DNA from: an uncultured Spirochaetota bacterium | GTDB lineage: Bacteria > Spirochaetota > Spirochaetia > Treponematales > Rectinemataceae | Direction: 5' to 3' | Length of the DNA stretch: 64,000 nucleotides | NCBI GenBank assembly: GCA_903821875.1 | Contig: CAIJMU010000124.1 | Coordinates: 1-64,000, forward strand | Shown: positions 14,223 to 22,673 of the stretch, piece after piece | Position numbering within the stretch: position 1 is the stretch's first letter | Layout: each line of letters begins with the position of its first letter | The notes under the pieces: model-generated | The model's input: only the letters and a program-made list of their open reading frames with translations | What the model was told of the DNA's origin: nothing | The model's database searches: none | Program-made: the position numbers and the translations under genes

Positions 14223-15809
14223 ATGCAGCTTTTGGAGATGAAGGGGATCACGAAACTCTATGCCGACGACCTGGTCGCCAATGATTCCGTGGACTTTTCC
14301 CTTGAAGAGAGGGAAATCCACGCCATCGTGGGCGAGAATGGCGCCGGAAAGACGACGCTCATGAAGATCCTGTATGGCCTCGAGCAGCCTGACTCAGGAT
14401 CCATCCTCTTTCGTGGTGTCAAGAAGAGTATCCATAGTCCCCTCGACGCCAACCGCCTGGGCATCGGCATGGTGCACCAGCACTTCAAGCTCATTCCGGA
14501 CTTCACGGTCGCAGAAAATGTGGTACTGGGAATCGAACCTCTGCGCGCGAAGATCTTCGTGGATCACGTCACGGCAGCCAGGGAGATCCGCCGAGTCATC
14601 GAGAGCCACGGTTTCAGCATCGACCCCAACGCACGGGTGAGAAGTCTGACCGTCGGGCAGATGCAGCAGGTTGAGATCGTCAAGATGCTCTATCGCAAGG
14701 CTGAGCTTCTCATCCTTGACGAGCCGACCTCGGTCCTGACCGAGCAGGAGATCGACAGCCTTTTCAGCACGCTGCGCAGCCTGCGCGAGGATGGGAAGAC
14801 CTGCATCATCATAACGCACAAGCTCCAGGAGGTGATGGACATCTCGGATCGGGTAACCGTGATGCGCAAGGGTGGGGTCGTTGCCGTCCGAAGTACCTCG
14901 GAGGTCGACAAGGCCGAGCTTTCGAGGCTCATGGTCGGCAAGAATATGCTCTTTCAATTGGATAGGAAATATGCAGCCTGCGGCGATTCGGCCCTTGAAT
15001 TCAAGGATGTTACCATCAGGCAGCGCGGCAGCAACCGACCCCTCCTTGACCGCGTGAACCTGACTGTCCGCTCCTGCGAAATCGTAGGCGTGGCAGGCGT
15101 GAGCGGCAATGGCCTCGGGGAGCTCGAGGACAGCGCAGCGGGCCTCCGGCGCATCGACTCCGGCCAGATCCTCTTCGACGGCCAAGACATCTCGGGGCTC
15201 TCGACCGGGGAGCTCCGCGCGCGGGGGTTGGCCTATGTGCCGGCAGACCGTCTGCACCGGGGTTCGAGCCTCAGTTCGACAGTGACTGAGAATCTCATAG
15301 TTACCAATCACCACAACTTCCTCAGGGCGGGATTCCTGAAGTCGGGGAAGATTCGGCACTACGCGACAAAGCTCGTGGAGAGCTTTGCGATCGACGGTGG
15401 CCCGCGCATTGCCATCGGCACCCTATCCGGGGGCAATATCCAGAAGGTCATCCTGGCGAGGGAGCTCACCGGGGAAGCGAAGATCGTTGTAGTCTCAGAG
15501 CCGACCTGGGGCCTCGACGTCGCGAGCAGCCAGTTTGTCTATGAGAAGATCCTTGAAATGCGTTCGGCCGGCGCCGGCATACTCTTCATCTCCTCCAACC
15601 TGGACGAGATCATCGGGATAGCCGACAGCATTGCCGTCATGTACCGAGGCAAGGTCGTGGGCTTCCTCCGCAACGAGCAGGACCAGTCGAAGGAGTTCAA
15701 GGAATTCATAGGAGAATACATGCTGGGACTTCGCGATGACTTCGTATCGCCGGACGACTTCGTATCGCGGGACGACTTCGCTGTGCGGGCGAAAGGGGAG
15801 TCCTCGTGA
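14223..15809 (+). CDS. ABC transporter ATPase with two ABC modules (NupO/YufO-like)
   Basis: A 528-residue double ATPase of the sugar/nucleoside importer class. Module 1 has Walker A GENGAGKTT (37-45), signature VGQMQQVEIVKML and Walker B LLILDEPT. Module 2 (from about residue 255) has a degenerate Walker A (GVSGNGLGELED), signature LSGGNIQKVILAREL and VVVSEPTWGLD, as usual for this family. The C-terminal tail carries three 18-bp repeats encoding DDFVSx. Start ATG 14223 follows GAGGATTCG. It overlaps the next permease by four bases. It powers the importer fed by the preceding BMP protein. Confidence 0.94.
   Translation: MQLLEMKGITKLYADDLVANDSVDFSLEEREIHAIVGENGAGKTTLMKILYGLEQPDSGSILFRGVKKSIHSPLDANRLGIGMVHQHFKLIPDFTVAENVVLGIEPLRAKIFVDHVTAAREIRRVIESHGFSIDPNARVRSLTVGQMQQVEIVKMLYRKAELLILDEPTSVLTEQEIDSLFSTLRSLREDGKTCIIITHKLQEVMDISDRVTVMRKGGVVAVRSTSEVDKAELSRLMVGKNMLFQLDRKYAACGDSALEFKDVTIRQRGSNRPLLDRVNLTVRSCEIVGVAGVSGNGLGELEDSAAGLRRIDSGQILFDGQDISGLSTGELRARGLAYVPADRLHRGSSLSSTVTENLIVTNHHNFLRAGFLKSGKIRHYATKLVESFAIDGGPRIAIGTLSGGNIQKVILARELTGEAKIVVVSEPTWGLDVASSQFVYEKILEMRSAGAGILFISSNLDEIIGIADSIAVMYRGKVVGFLRNEQDQSKEFKEFIGEYMLGLRDDFVSPDDFVSRDDFAVRAKGESS
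15735..15788. repeat. Three tandem 18-bp repeats inside the ABC ATPase gene
   Basis: Units at 15735-15752, 15753-15770 and 15771-15788 encode D-D-F-V-S-P, D-D-F-V-S-R and D-D-F-A-V-R. In-frame slippage adds an acidic tail without harming the ATPase core. Confidence 0.85.
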
Positions 15810-16852
15810 AAGGCAGGCAGTCGGCAAGCGGGGTGCTATCCACGGTGATGGGCCTCGCCCTCACCATACTGTTCTCTTTCGGCTTGGTGATACTTCTCAT
15901 TTTCCTGCTCAGCAAGATGCCGGCAAAGACAATCTACGCATTCTTCATTGGCCCCTTTTCGAACAAGTACTATTTAGGAAATATGCTGAATGTCGCCGTG
16001 CCGCTCATCTTTACGGGACTGGGTATCGCCGTCGCCTTCAAGTCCTCGGTGTTCAATCTCGGTGGCGAGGGCCAGGTCTATGCTGGCGGCCTCGCAGCGA
16101 CCATCGCCTGCCTCGCCATTCCGCACGCGCCAGGACTGGTCGGCATGGCGCTTGCCTTGGTGGCAGCAGCAACGGTATCGGCGGCCATCGCGGGTTTCTC
16201 GGGCTTCTTCCGGATGAAGTGGGATGCGGACGAGATGATCTCTTCCTTCCTCCTCTCCGCAGCTGTCGCACTGGTATGCAATTACTTTATAACTGGTCCC
16301 TTCGACGACCCGAACAACAACATCCTGTCGACCTATCCCATCGCCAAGCAGTTCGGCTTGCTGAAGATTTTCCCCCCTTCGAAGCTGAACGTCAGTGCCT
16401 TCCTCGCCATCGCGGCTGCGATACTCGTCTACATCTTCATGAACAAGACCCACGCTGGTTACGAGATGCGGATGTGCGGCTTGAACCGGGAGTTTTCCCG
16501 CTATGGTGGAATCAAGGTTTCCAGGTATCTGGTTCTGCCCATGATCCTCTCCGGTGCCCTCCACGGCCTTGGCGGCGGCTTGATGGTTCTGGGCACCTAC
16601 CAGGCGGCCATCAAGGGATTCTCCTTCGGCATGGGATGGAACGGTATTGCGGTAGCCCTCATAGCCCGGAACAATCCCCTCGGAGTCCTTCCGGCTGCCC
16701 TCCTCTTCGCCTATCTCGATGCCGGAGCCAAGTCGGCGATGCTCGGCGGGGACGTCACCTTCGAGATCGCCTCTATTGCCCAGTCTTTCATCTTCTACCT
16801 CGTTACCGCGCAGGCCCTTTATGACATCGTGCGCAAACGGAGGCGGGCATGA
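15806..16852 (+). CDS. ABC transporter permease (BmpB/NupP-like)
   Basis: A 348-residue polytopic membrane protein with about nine hydrophobic segments, starting with LSTVMGLALTILFSFGLVILLIFLL. The conserved family stretch ALKFxxSVFNLGGEGQ-like AFKSSVFNLGGEGQVYAGGL and the coupling region GYEMRMCGLNREFSRYGGI are visible. It pairs with the following permease to form the transmembrane channel. Both of its ends overlap neighbours by four bases (ATGA type), showing tight translational coupling. Confidence 0.93.
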   Translation: MKGRQSASGVLSTVMGLALTILFSFGLVILLIFLLSKMPAKTIYAFFIGPFSNKYYLGNMLNVAVPLIFTGLGIAVAFKSSVFNLGGEGQVYAGGLAATIACLAIPHAPGLVGMALALVAAATVSAAIAGFSGFFRMKWDADEMISSFLLSAAVALVCNYFITGPFDDPNNNILSTYPIAKQFGLLKIFPPSKLNVSAFLAIAAAILVYIFMNKTHAGYEMRMCGLNREFSRYGGIKVSRYLVLPMILSGALHGLGGGLMVLGTYQAAIKGFSFGMGWNGIAVALIARNNPLGVLPAALLFAYLDAGAKSAMLGGDVTFEIASIAQSFIFYLVTAQALYDIVRKRRRA

Positions 16853-17760
16853 GCTCCAATTCAAGCTACTCCGTTCCCCTCGTTTTCAATGCTGTAGAAA
16901 TCATGACTCCCTTCCTCCTCGCTGGCATAGGTGGGCTATTCACCGAGCTGGCTGGCATGCTCAACATAGCCCTCGAGGGGCTCATGCTCGCGGGGGCCTT
17001 CTTCAGCATCGTCTTCGCCGCAGCGACCGGGAATCTTTTTCTCGGGATAGCCATGGGAGTCCTGTCCTCCATGCTCCTCGCGCTGCTATTCGGCACGATC
17101 ACGCTCAAGTTGCGGGCCAACGTATTCATAACAGGGCTTGCGACGAACCTCTTTGCCTCGGGCTTCACCGTCGTGCTGGCCTATCAGCTGTTCCACACCA
17201 AGGGCGTCATCCAGTTCCAGAACATACCCAAGCTGCCTGTGCTCGTCGTACCGGATTTCCTCCAGCGGATACCCATCCTGGGAGACATCCTCTTCGGGCA
17301 CAACATCATTGTCTATCTCACCTGGGCCCTCGTCCTCCTTTCTGCCATTGTCATCTACCGCACGCCCTTCGGGCTCAGGCTCAGGGGCACGGGCATCAAC
17401 GCCGATACCATCGTCTCCCTCGGCCTGAGTCCGCAAAAGTATCAACTAGCAGGAATATTGATTTCGGGCTTTACCTGCGGGCTGGCCGGAGCGATGCTGA
17501 CCATCAGGCTCGCAGCCTTTGTCCCGGAAATAACCTCGGGTCGGGGCTGGATAGCCCTTGTTGCGATATATCTCGGCAACAAGACCCCATTTGGCATTGC
17601 AGTCGCGTCCTTCGTGTTTGGTCTCACCGAAAGCTTTTCCAATTATGCACAGGGGGCCATCAAGATCCCCTCCGATTTCATTCTGGCACTTCCCTACGTG
17701 ATCACCGTGGCTGCCATGATCCTCTACGCGGTCTGGCGGCACTCGCGTGCCACGAGATAG
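16849..17760 (+). CDS. ABC transporter permease (NupQ-like)
   Basis: A 303-residue partner permease with eight or more hydrophobic segments. The family motif GLFTELAGMLNIALEGLMLAGAF and the coupling region TPFGLRLRGTGINADTIVSLGLSPQ are clear. Together with the BMP receptor, the double ATPase and the first permease this completes an importer of the type known for nucleosides and ribose-like compounds. The ADH gene follows after 33 bases with its own ribosome site. Confidence 0.93.
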   Translation: MSSNSSYSVPLVFNAVEIMTPFLLAGIGGLFTELAGMLNIALEGLMLAGAFFSIVFAAATGNLFLGIAMGVLSSMLLALLFGTITLKLRANVFITGLATNLFASGFTVVLAYQLFHTKGVIQFQNIPKLPVLVVPDFLQRIPILGDILFGHNIIVYLTWALVLLSAIVIYRTPFGLRLRGTGINADTIVSLGLSPQKYQLAGILISGFTCGLAGAMLTIRLAAFVPEITSGRGWIALVAIYLGNKTPFGIAVASFVFGLTESFSNYAQGAIKIPSDFILALPYVITVAAMILYAVWRHSRATR

Positions 17761-17793
17761 AAGGCTTATCCAAGATCCAGGAAGGAGGACTGC

Positions 17794-18822
17794 ATGAAAG
17801 CAGCCGTGTTGCTCGCGCCCGAGAAGATAGAGATCCAGGAGGTTCCGACTCCGACCATCAAGCCGGGAGAGGTCCTGGTCAAGATAAAGAACTGCGGCAT
17901 CTGCACCCTCGAACAGCGGCTTTACGCAGGCGCCATGAAGATCTTTTATCCCATCATCCCCGGCCACGAGGCCGCGGGTGAGGTAGTGGAGGTAGGAGCG
18001 GATGTCCTTTCGGGTATCACGCCCGGAACCAGGGTCGCCATGGACCTGGTCGTGCGCTGCGACGAGTGCTATTTCTGCCGCACTGGCCAGTCCAACCTTT
18101 GTGCCAACCGTTTCAAGAACAATAAAAAGGTGCTTGGTGGTTTCGGTGAGTACATGGCTGTGTCCGCGAGTCAGGTCTATCCGATACCGGCCTCGCTTCC
18201 CTACGCGGAATCGGCCTTCGCCGAGCCCCTGTCCTGCTGCATCCGCTCGCTGAAGAAGGTTGGACTCAAGCTGGCCGAGGACCTCCTGGTCATCGGCGCC
18301 GGTCCGATGGGCCAGATGCACTTACAGATCGCGCAGCTCATGGGGGCCCGGGTCTTTGTTTCCGATCCGGACAAGGCGCGCCTCGCGATGGCCATGAAGC
18401 TGGGAGCCTTCCTCACCATTGATCCTAGTACTGAGGATCTCGTGAAGATCCTCAAGGAGCACACTGACGGCAGGGGCGTGGACGCCTGCGTAATTACGAG
18501 CATGGCTCCAATAGCCCTGACGACAGCCTTCGAGGCAGTCAACAAGGGCGGGCGGGTCAACATCTATACTTCCTACACCGACAAGCCCCCCCTTCCCATC
18601 GACGCGAATACCCTCCACCGCAACGAAGTCACCGTCACCGGCACCGAGGGTCGAACCGAGTCCGACTTCCTGGCCGCTGTGCGCTTGCTCTCCTTCGGTA
18701 AGGTCGACGTGAAACCGCTGATCAGCAAGGTCGTGGGCTATCCCTCCCTCGAGGCAGGCATCAAGGCAGCGATGACAAGCGATACCTATCGCGTACTCCT
18801 TGAGCAGGAAGGCAAGGCTTGA
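17794..18822 (+). CDS. Zinc-dependent alcohol/polyol dehydrogenase (MDR family)
   Basis: A 342-residue medium-chain dehydrogenase. Catalytic-zinc region C34-G-I-C37 and GHEAAGEV; structural-zinc cysteines in CDECYFCRTGQSNLC. The Rossmann motif is VIGAGPMGQMHLQIAQ, followed by VSDPDKARLAMA with an acidic residue favouring NAD(H). Members of this branch oxidise sorbitol, threonine or other polyols to ketones. The position between a sugar/nucleoside-type importer and an FGGY kinase fits oxidation of a polyol to a ketose before phosphorylation. ATG follows AGGAAGGAGG. The end overlaps the kinase start. Confidence 0.92.
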   Translation: MKAAVLLAPEKIEIQEVPTPTIKPGEVLVKIKNCGICTLEQRLYAGAMKIFYPIIPGHEAAGEVVEVGADVLSGITPGTRVAMDLVVRCDECYFCRTGQSNLCANRFKNNKKVLGGFGEYMAVSASQVYPIPASLPYAESAFAEPLSCCIRSLKKVGLKLAEDLLVIGAGPMGQMHLQIAQLMGARVFVSDPDKARLAMAMKLGAFLTIDPSTEDLVKILKEHTDGRGVDACVITSMAPIALTTAFEAVNKGGRVNIYTSYTDKPPLPIDANTLHRNEVTVTGTEGRTESDFLAAVRLLSFGKVDVKPLISKVVGYPSLEAGIKAAMTSDTYRVLLEQEGKA

Positions 18823-20285
18823 TCCTTACCGTCGATATCGGGACCTCGGTGCTCAAGGCGGCGTTGTTCGAGAAGAACGGCACAGCGACGCGTCGAGCCG
18901 AGTTCCCGATAGTCCTTCTGCCCAACCCCGATCCCCTGCGCCGCGAGGTAGATGCAGCGGATTGGCTGCGCGGCCTCCGTTCTGTCGCGGGGCAGCTCGG
19001 TCTCGCGGCATTCCCGGCCCGCGCAGGTTCTCCGGCGCTTGAGGCAGTAATAATCAGTGGCAACGGTCCTACCCTCGTCCCTGTGGCCGCCGACGGGACC
19101 ATCCTCGCAAAAGCGATGACCTGGATGGACAGGCGGGGTGTCGAGGAGGCGCGGATCGTTTCCGAGAAGCGGGGGAAGTACACCGACCCGGCCTTCACCC
19201 TGCCCAAGGCCCTTTGGCTCTTCCGCCATGAAAGGTCTATCTATGACCATACCCGCCATTTCCTTTCCCCCCCCGAATTCCTGACCTATGTGCTGACTGG
19301 CGAAGCCCTCACCTTCCTGCCCACTCCCCAATACAAGGAATCCATCATGTGGGATGAGGAGGCGGTGGAGATGCTGGGGATGGACAAGGGCAAGTTCCCG
19401 CCCTTCTGTGCCCCGGGTGCGATGGTCGGCAAAGTCGGCGCAGTTGGTTCTGCGGCGACAGGGCTACCTGTAGGCACGCCAGTCATTGCAGGCGCCCCCG
19501 ATTTCATAGTAGCCCTCCTCGGTACCGCGACCGTTCGGCCAGGGCGGGCCTGCGTGCGCTCAGGCACCTCCGAGGGCATCAACCTCTGCTCGACTGTTCC
19601 TGCGAACGACAAGCGCCTCCTCAGCGTCGGCCACCTCGCCGAGGGCCTCTACAACGTGTCCGGGGTGATCTCCACGACGGGGAAGGCCCTCGAGTGGTTC
19701 AAGAACCTATCGGGCAAGACTGAAACTAGTTATGAGAGCCTTTTCGAGGAGATAGCCGCTGTACCCGCAGGTGCCAACCGCCTCCTCTTCCTGCCCTACC
19801 TCGCCGGCGAAAGGGCGCCGCTCTGGGATCCCAGTGCACGCGGCAGCTTTATCGGCCTCAACCTCAACCACGGACTTGCCGACATGACGAGGGCTGTGGT
19901 CGAGTCGGTGGCCTTCGCAATCCGCGACGTGATCGAGGTCATGGGAGAGAACGGGCTCGCGGTAAGCGACCTCAGGATCATAGGCACTCCCTCAAAGAGC
20001 GCGATCTGGAACCAGATCCGTGCCGACGTCACGGGGCGCAGGATACTGGTGCCCGTCCTCCAGGACGCCGACCTTTCAGGCGATCTCTGCCTTGGGCTCT
20101 TCGGCCTTGGCGAATACCCCACCATCGCGGCAGCTTCCGAGGCTGTTGTGAGGATCGGTGCCATCTTCGAACCCCGCCCTGAAATGACCACCATTTACGA
20201 TGAGTTATTCCCATTGTACCGGCAGTCCTACAGGGGACTCCGGGAAGTCTTCACCCACTTATCCACAGCAAGGAGCCTTACATGA
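18819..20285 (+). CDS. FGGY-family carbohydrate kinase
   Basis: A 488-residue kinase of the xylulokinase/LsrK/gluconokinase group. N-terminal phosphate motif VDIGTSVLKAALFE, a mid-protein substrate region (TWMDRRGVEEAR), and C-terminal ATP-site glycines GTPSKSAIWNQIRADVTGR. The start is TTG 18819, overlapping the ADH stop (TTGA); the protein begins exactly at the first beta strand, so this start is convincing. With the following DhnA-type aldolase the arrangement resembles kinase-aldolase pairs such as LsrK-LsrF, but the sugar cannot be named. Confidence 0.92.
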   Translation: MILTVDIGTSVLKAALFEKNGTATRRAEFPIVLLPNPDPLRREVDAADWLRGLRSVAGQLGLAAFPARAGSPALEAVIISGNGPTLVPVAADGTILAKAMTWMDRRGVEEARIVSEKRGKYTDPAFTLPKALWLFRHERSIYDHTRHFLSPPEFLTYVLTGEALTFLPTPQYKESIMWDEEAVEMLGMDKGKFPPFCAPGAMVGKVGAVGSAATGLPVGTPVIAGAPDFIVALLGTATVRPGRACVRSGTSEGINLCSTVPANDKRLLSVGHLAEGLYNVSGVISTTGKALEWFKNLSGKTETSYESLFEEIAAVPAGANRLLFLPYLAGERAPLWDPSARGSFIGLNLNHGLADMTRAVVESVAFAIRDVIEVMGENGLAVSDLRIIGTPSKSAIWNQIRADVTGRRILVPVLQDADLSGDLCLGLFGLGEYPTIAAASEAVVRIGAIFEPRPEMTTIYDELFPLYRQSYRGLREVFTHLSTARSLT

Positions 20286-21076
20286 ATCTCGGGAAAAGCA
20301 TCAGGTCGACCAGCATCTTCCGAAGGAGCACGGGAAGGACGGTCATCGTGGCCCTGGACCACGGGGGCATCGCCGGGCCGATGCCCGGGATCATCAAGCC
20401 AGCCGAGGTCGTGCGGGCCTGCCGCGAGGGTGGGGCCGATTCCATCCTCGCGACGCGTGGAGTGTTGACGGCCTCCGAAGGGGAGTGGGATCGGAGCCTT
20501 TCGGCCGTCCTCCGCATCACTGGCGGCTTCACTGTCCTCGGCGGGAAGTTCGAGGAGGAGCTCATCTCCAGCCCCGAGTCAGCCCTCGCCTTGGGCGCTA
20601 CAGCAGTTGCAGTCACCGTCAAGTTCGGCCACGAGCGCGAAGGCGAGTTCACCAAGCAGGCTTCCCTCGTTGCCGACACCTGCGAACGCTGGGGCATCCC
20701 CCTGATGATCGAAGCCATGGCCAAGGCCAAGGACATGAAGTCCAGCGATCCCAAGGGCGTCTCCCTGGCGGCGCGCGCCGCCCAGGAAATCGGAGCAGAC
20801 ATCGTGAAGACCTACTACACGGGCGATCCCGAGAGCTTCCACAGCGTCGTCGAAGGCTGCCCGGTGCCCATCGTCATTCTCGGCGGCGAGAAGTCCGATA
20901 CCCTCGAGGCTGTGTTCACTGACGTGTTCTATTCCCTCCAGGCTGGCGGCAAGGGGATTGCCATAGGTAGGAACATCTGGCAGCACGGCAAGACCAAGGC
21001 GATGGTAGAGGCCATGGTCGGCCTCGTCCACGAGAACTGGACGGTGAAGCAAGCCCTGAACCACGTGGGGAGCTAA
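20282..21076 (+). CDS. Class I aldolase, DhnA/LsrF/FbaB type
   Basis: A 264-residue TIM-barrel Schiff-base aldolase. VALDHGGIAGP near residue 24 and the lysine in ADIVKTYYTGDP are family hallmarks, and the phosphate loop GGKGIAIGRNIWQ closes the barrel. It would split or thiolyse a phosphorylated ketose produced by the upstream kinase. It overlaps the kinase by four bases. Relatives include LsrF (AI-2 pathway) and archaeal fructose-bisphosphate aldolase. Confidence 0.9.
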   Translation: MNLGKSIRSTSIFRRSTGRTVIVALDHGGIAGPMPGIIKPAEVVRACREGGADSILATRGVLTASEGEWDRSLSAVLRITGGFTVLGGKFEEELISSPESALALGATAVAVTVKFGHEREGEFTKQASLVADTCERWGIPLMIEAMAKAKDMKSSDPKGVSLAARAAQEIGADIVKTYYTGDPESFHSVVEGCPVPIVILGGEKSDTLEAVFTDVFYSLQAGGKGIAIGRNIWQHGKTKAMVEAMVGLVHENWTVKQALNHVGS

Positions 21077-21079
21077 GGG

Positions 21080-22228
21080 ATGCCCGCTCTCGCCTTTGCT
21101 ACCAACTTCCTGTGGGTCATGGTGATCGGACTCCTGGGGCCGAATCTCCCGGCCATGGTAACAGACCTGGGCATCAGCTACGCCCAGGCTGGATTCTTCT
21201 TCACCCTCCTCTCACTCGGTTCCCTGGTTGGTACAAGCGTGGGAGGCATCGGCTCCGACTTCCTGCCGCGGAAGCTCCTCTATGGTTCCTGCGTACTCCT
21301 TCTATCCATCGGACTTCTCGTCATGGGCATCGCCCCCGGTTATCTGCTGATTGCATCCTGTGTGTTCTTCCTGAGCCTCTTCGGCAGTCCTATCGGAGCG
21401 ATCGGCCAAAGCATCATGCTGGGCATGTTTCCGACGAAGAGGGAGAAGTACCTCTCCCTCTTCACCCTCTTCGGGGCGACGGGGAGCCTCCTGGCGCCGA
21501 TCTTCGTATCTGTGAACTTTATTTTCTCCCTTTCCTGGCGCTGGGCCTTCATCGAGGCGGCTTGTGTAGGCTTCCTCGTCCTTGGTGCCCTCCTGACTGT
21601 CAAGATCCCCCCCCTTGCCGCGAACCACCAGAAGATCGGCTTGGCCGAAATAGCTGGTCACCGGGGCATTGTCGTCGTAGCCATCCTCATCTTCTTTTCC
21701 ACGGGCAGCGACTTCGGTTTTTCCTACTGGCTGGCTGAATACTTCAAGACGGAACTTCACGCCAGCCTCCGTCTCTCGAGCTCCGTCGTCGGAGTCTATC
21801 TGATTGGGATTATCCTCGGGCGTTCCCTGATCGGCGTCTTCCTAAGGAGAATGAGCCCACGGGCCATCACGATCATGGGACTCTGTATCTCCCTCGGCTC
21901 GATCATCCCCTTTATCCTGGTGCCCTCGATACCGGTCAAGGTGGCCCTCTGTTTCCTTTACGGATTCGGGACCGCGCCAGTCTTTCCCCTCCTCGTGGCC
22001 CGGGGCACCAAGCTCTTTCCCGCGCAGCCCGGCGCTGTCACGGGCATCCTCTATGGCTGCCTTTCGCTAGGAGGCATGGTCTTTCCCTTTTTGGTGGGTG
22101 TCCTCGCCGGGAACTTCGGGATCGCCTCTTCCTATTTTTTCTGCGCGCTCGTCGTTGCAGGCCTCCTCATTGCTGTCCTCCTGGGCAAGGCGCCGCGAAT
22201 CAGAGCGGATGCTCCAGTGTCCGCATGA
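21080..22228 (+). CDS. Major facilitator superfamily transporter
   Basis: A 382-residue MFS carrier with about twelve hydrophobic segments. Visible are the N-half loop GSDFLPRKLLYG after helix 2 (degenerate motif A) and its C-half counterpart GVFLRRMSPRAIT. It lies three bases after the aldolase and may import a second substrate or export a product of the pathway. The substrate is unknown. Confidence 0.88.
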   Translation: MPALAFATNFLWVMVIGLLGPNLPAMVTDLGISYAQAGFFFTLLSLGSLVGTSVGGIGSDFLPRKLLYGSCVLLLSIGLLVMGIAPGYLLIASCVFFLSLFGSPIGAIGQSIMLGMFPTKREKYLSLFTLFGATGSLLAPIFVSVNFIFSLSWRWAFIEAACVGFLVLGALLTVKIPPLAANHQKIGLAEIAGHRGIVVVAILIFFSTGSDFGFSYWLAEYFKTELHASLRLSSSVVGVYLIGIILGRSLIGVFLRRMSPRAITIMGLCISLGSIIPFILVPSIPVKVALCFLYGFGTAPVFPLLVARGTKLFPAQPGAVTGILYGCLSLGGMVFPFLVGVLAGNFGIASSYFFCALVVAGLLIAVLLGKAPRIRADAPVSA

Positions 22229-22269
22229 GTTGCACGAATCTGAGATCGATCGCCTTTTGGGGGTGAGAC

Positions 22270-22671
22270 ATGGGAACAGGATTTGACTTTGACTATGAGC
22301 ACTGCACCGAGTGCCAGCGCTGCATGATTGCCTGCTCGGTGGCCAAGGAGGGGCATGTCTTCCTCCGGCGCTCGAGAATTTCAATCGTGAGGGGCTGGCC
22401 CGAACTCCCTGAGATCCGCGTCTGCCGCTTCGATGACTGTGCTGGCCATCCCTGCGTCGAAGCCTGCCCGGTCGGAGCGATAACCTCTGAGGGCGGCCTC
22501 GTCCTGATCGATGCGGAGACCTGTACGGGCTGCGAAGCCTGCGTCGGGGTCTGTCCCAGCACGGCGATCACCATGATGGAGGGCATCGCGCAGAAATGCG
22601 ATTTCTGCGGTGGAGCGCCCGAATGCGTGAGTGCCTGCGGCACCCTGGCTATAACCCGGAAAGGAGCCTGA
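22270..22671 (+). CDS. Ferredoxin-like protein with four [4Fe-4S] sites (AOR partner)
   Basis: A 133-residue HycB/DmsB-type electron carrier with four cysteine groups: CTECQRCMIAC, CAGHPCVEACP, CTGCEACVGVCP and CDFCGGAPECVSAC. It ends two bases before the AOR start, and such ferredoxins commonly travel with tungsten aldehyde oxidoreductases as their electron-transfer subunit. It likely carries electrons from aldehyde oxidation to ferredoxin pools. Confidence 0.93.
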   Translation: MGTGFDFDYEHCTECQRCMIACSVAKEGHVFLRRSRISIVRGWPELPEIRVCRFDDCAGHPCVEACPVGAITSEGGLVLIDAETCTGCEACVGVCPSTAITMMEGIAQKCDFCGGAPECVSACGTLAITRKGA

Positions 22672-22673
22672 AG

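Noticed and set aside
16719-17981. 420-residue plus-strand ORF rich in His, Arg and Pro
   Set aside because: Frame-shifted shadow of the second permease and the ADH gene.
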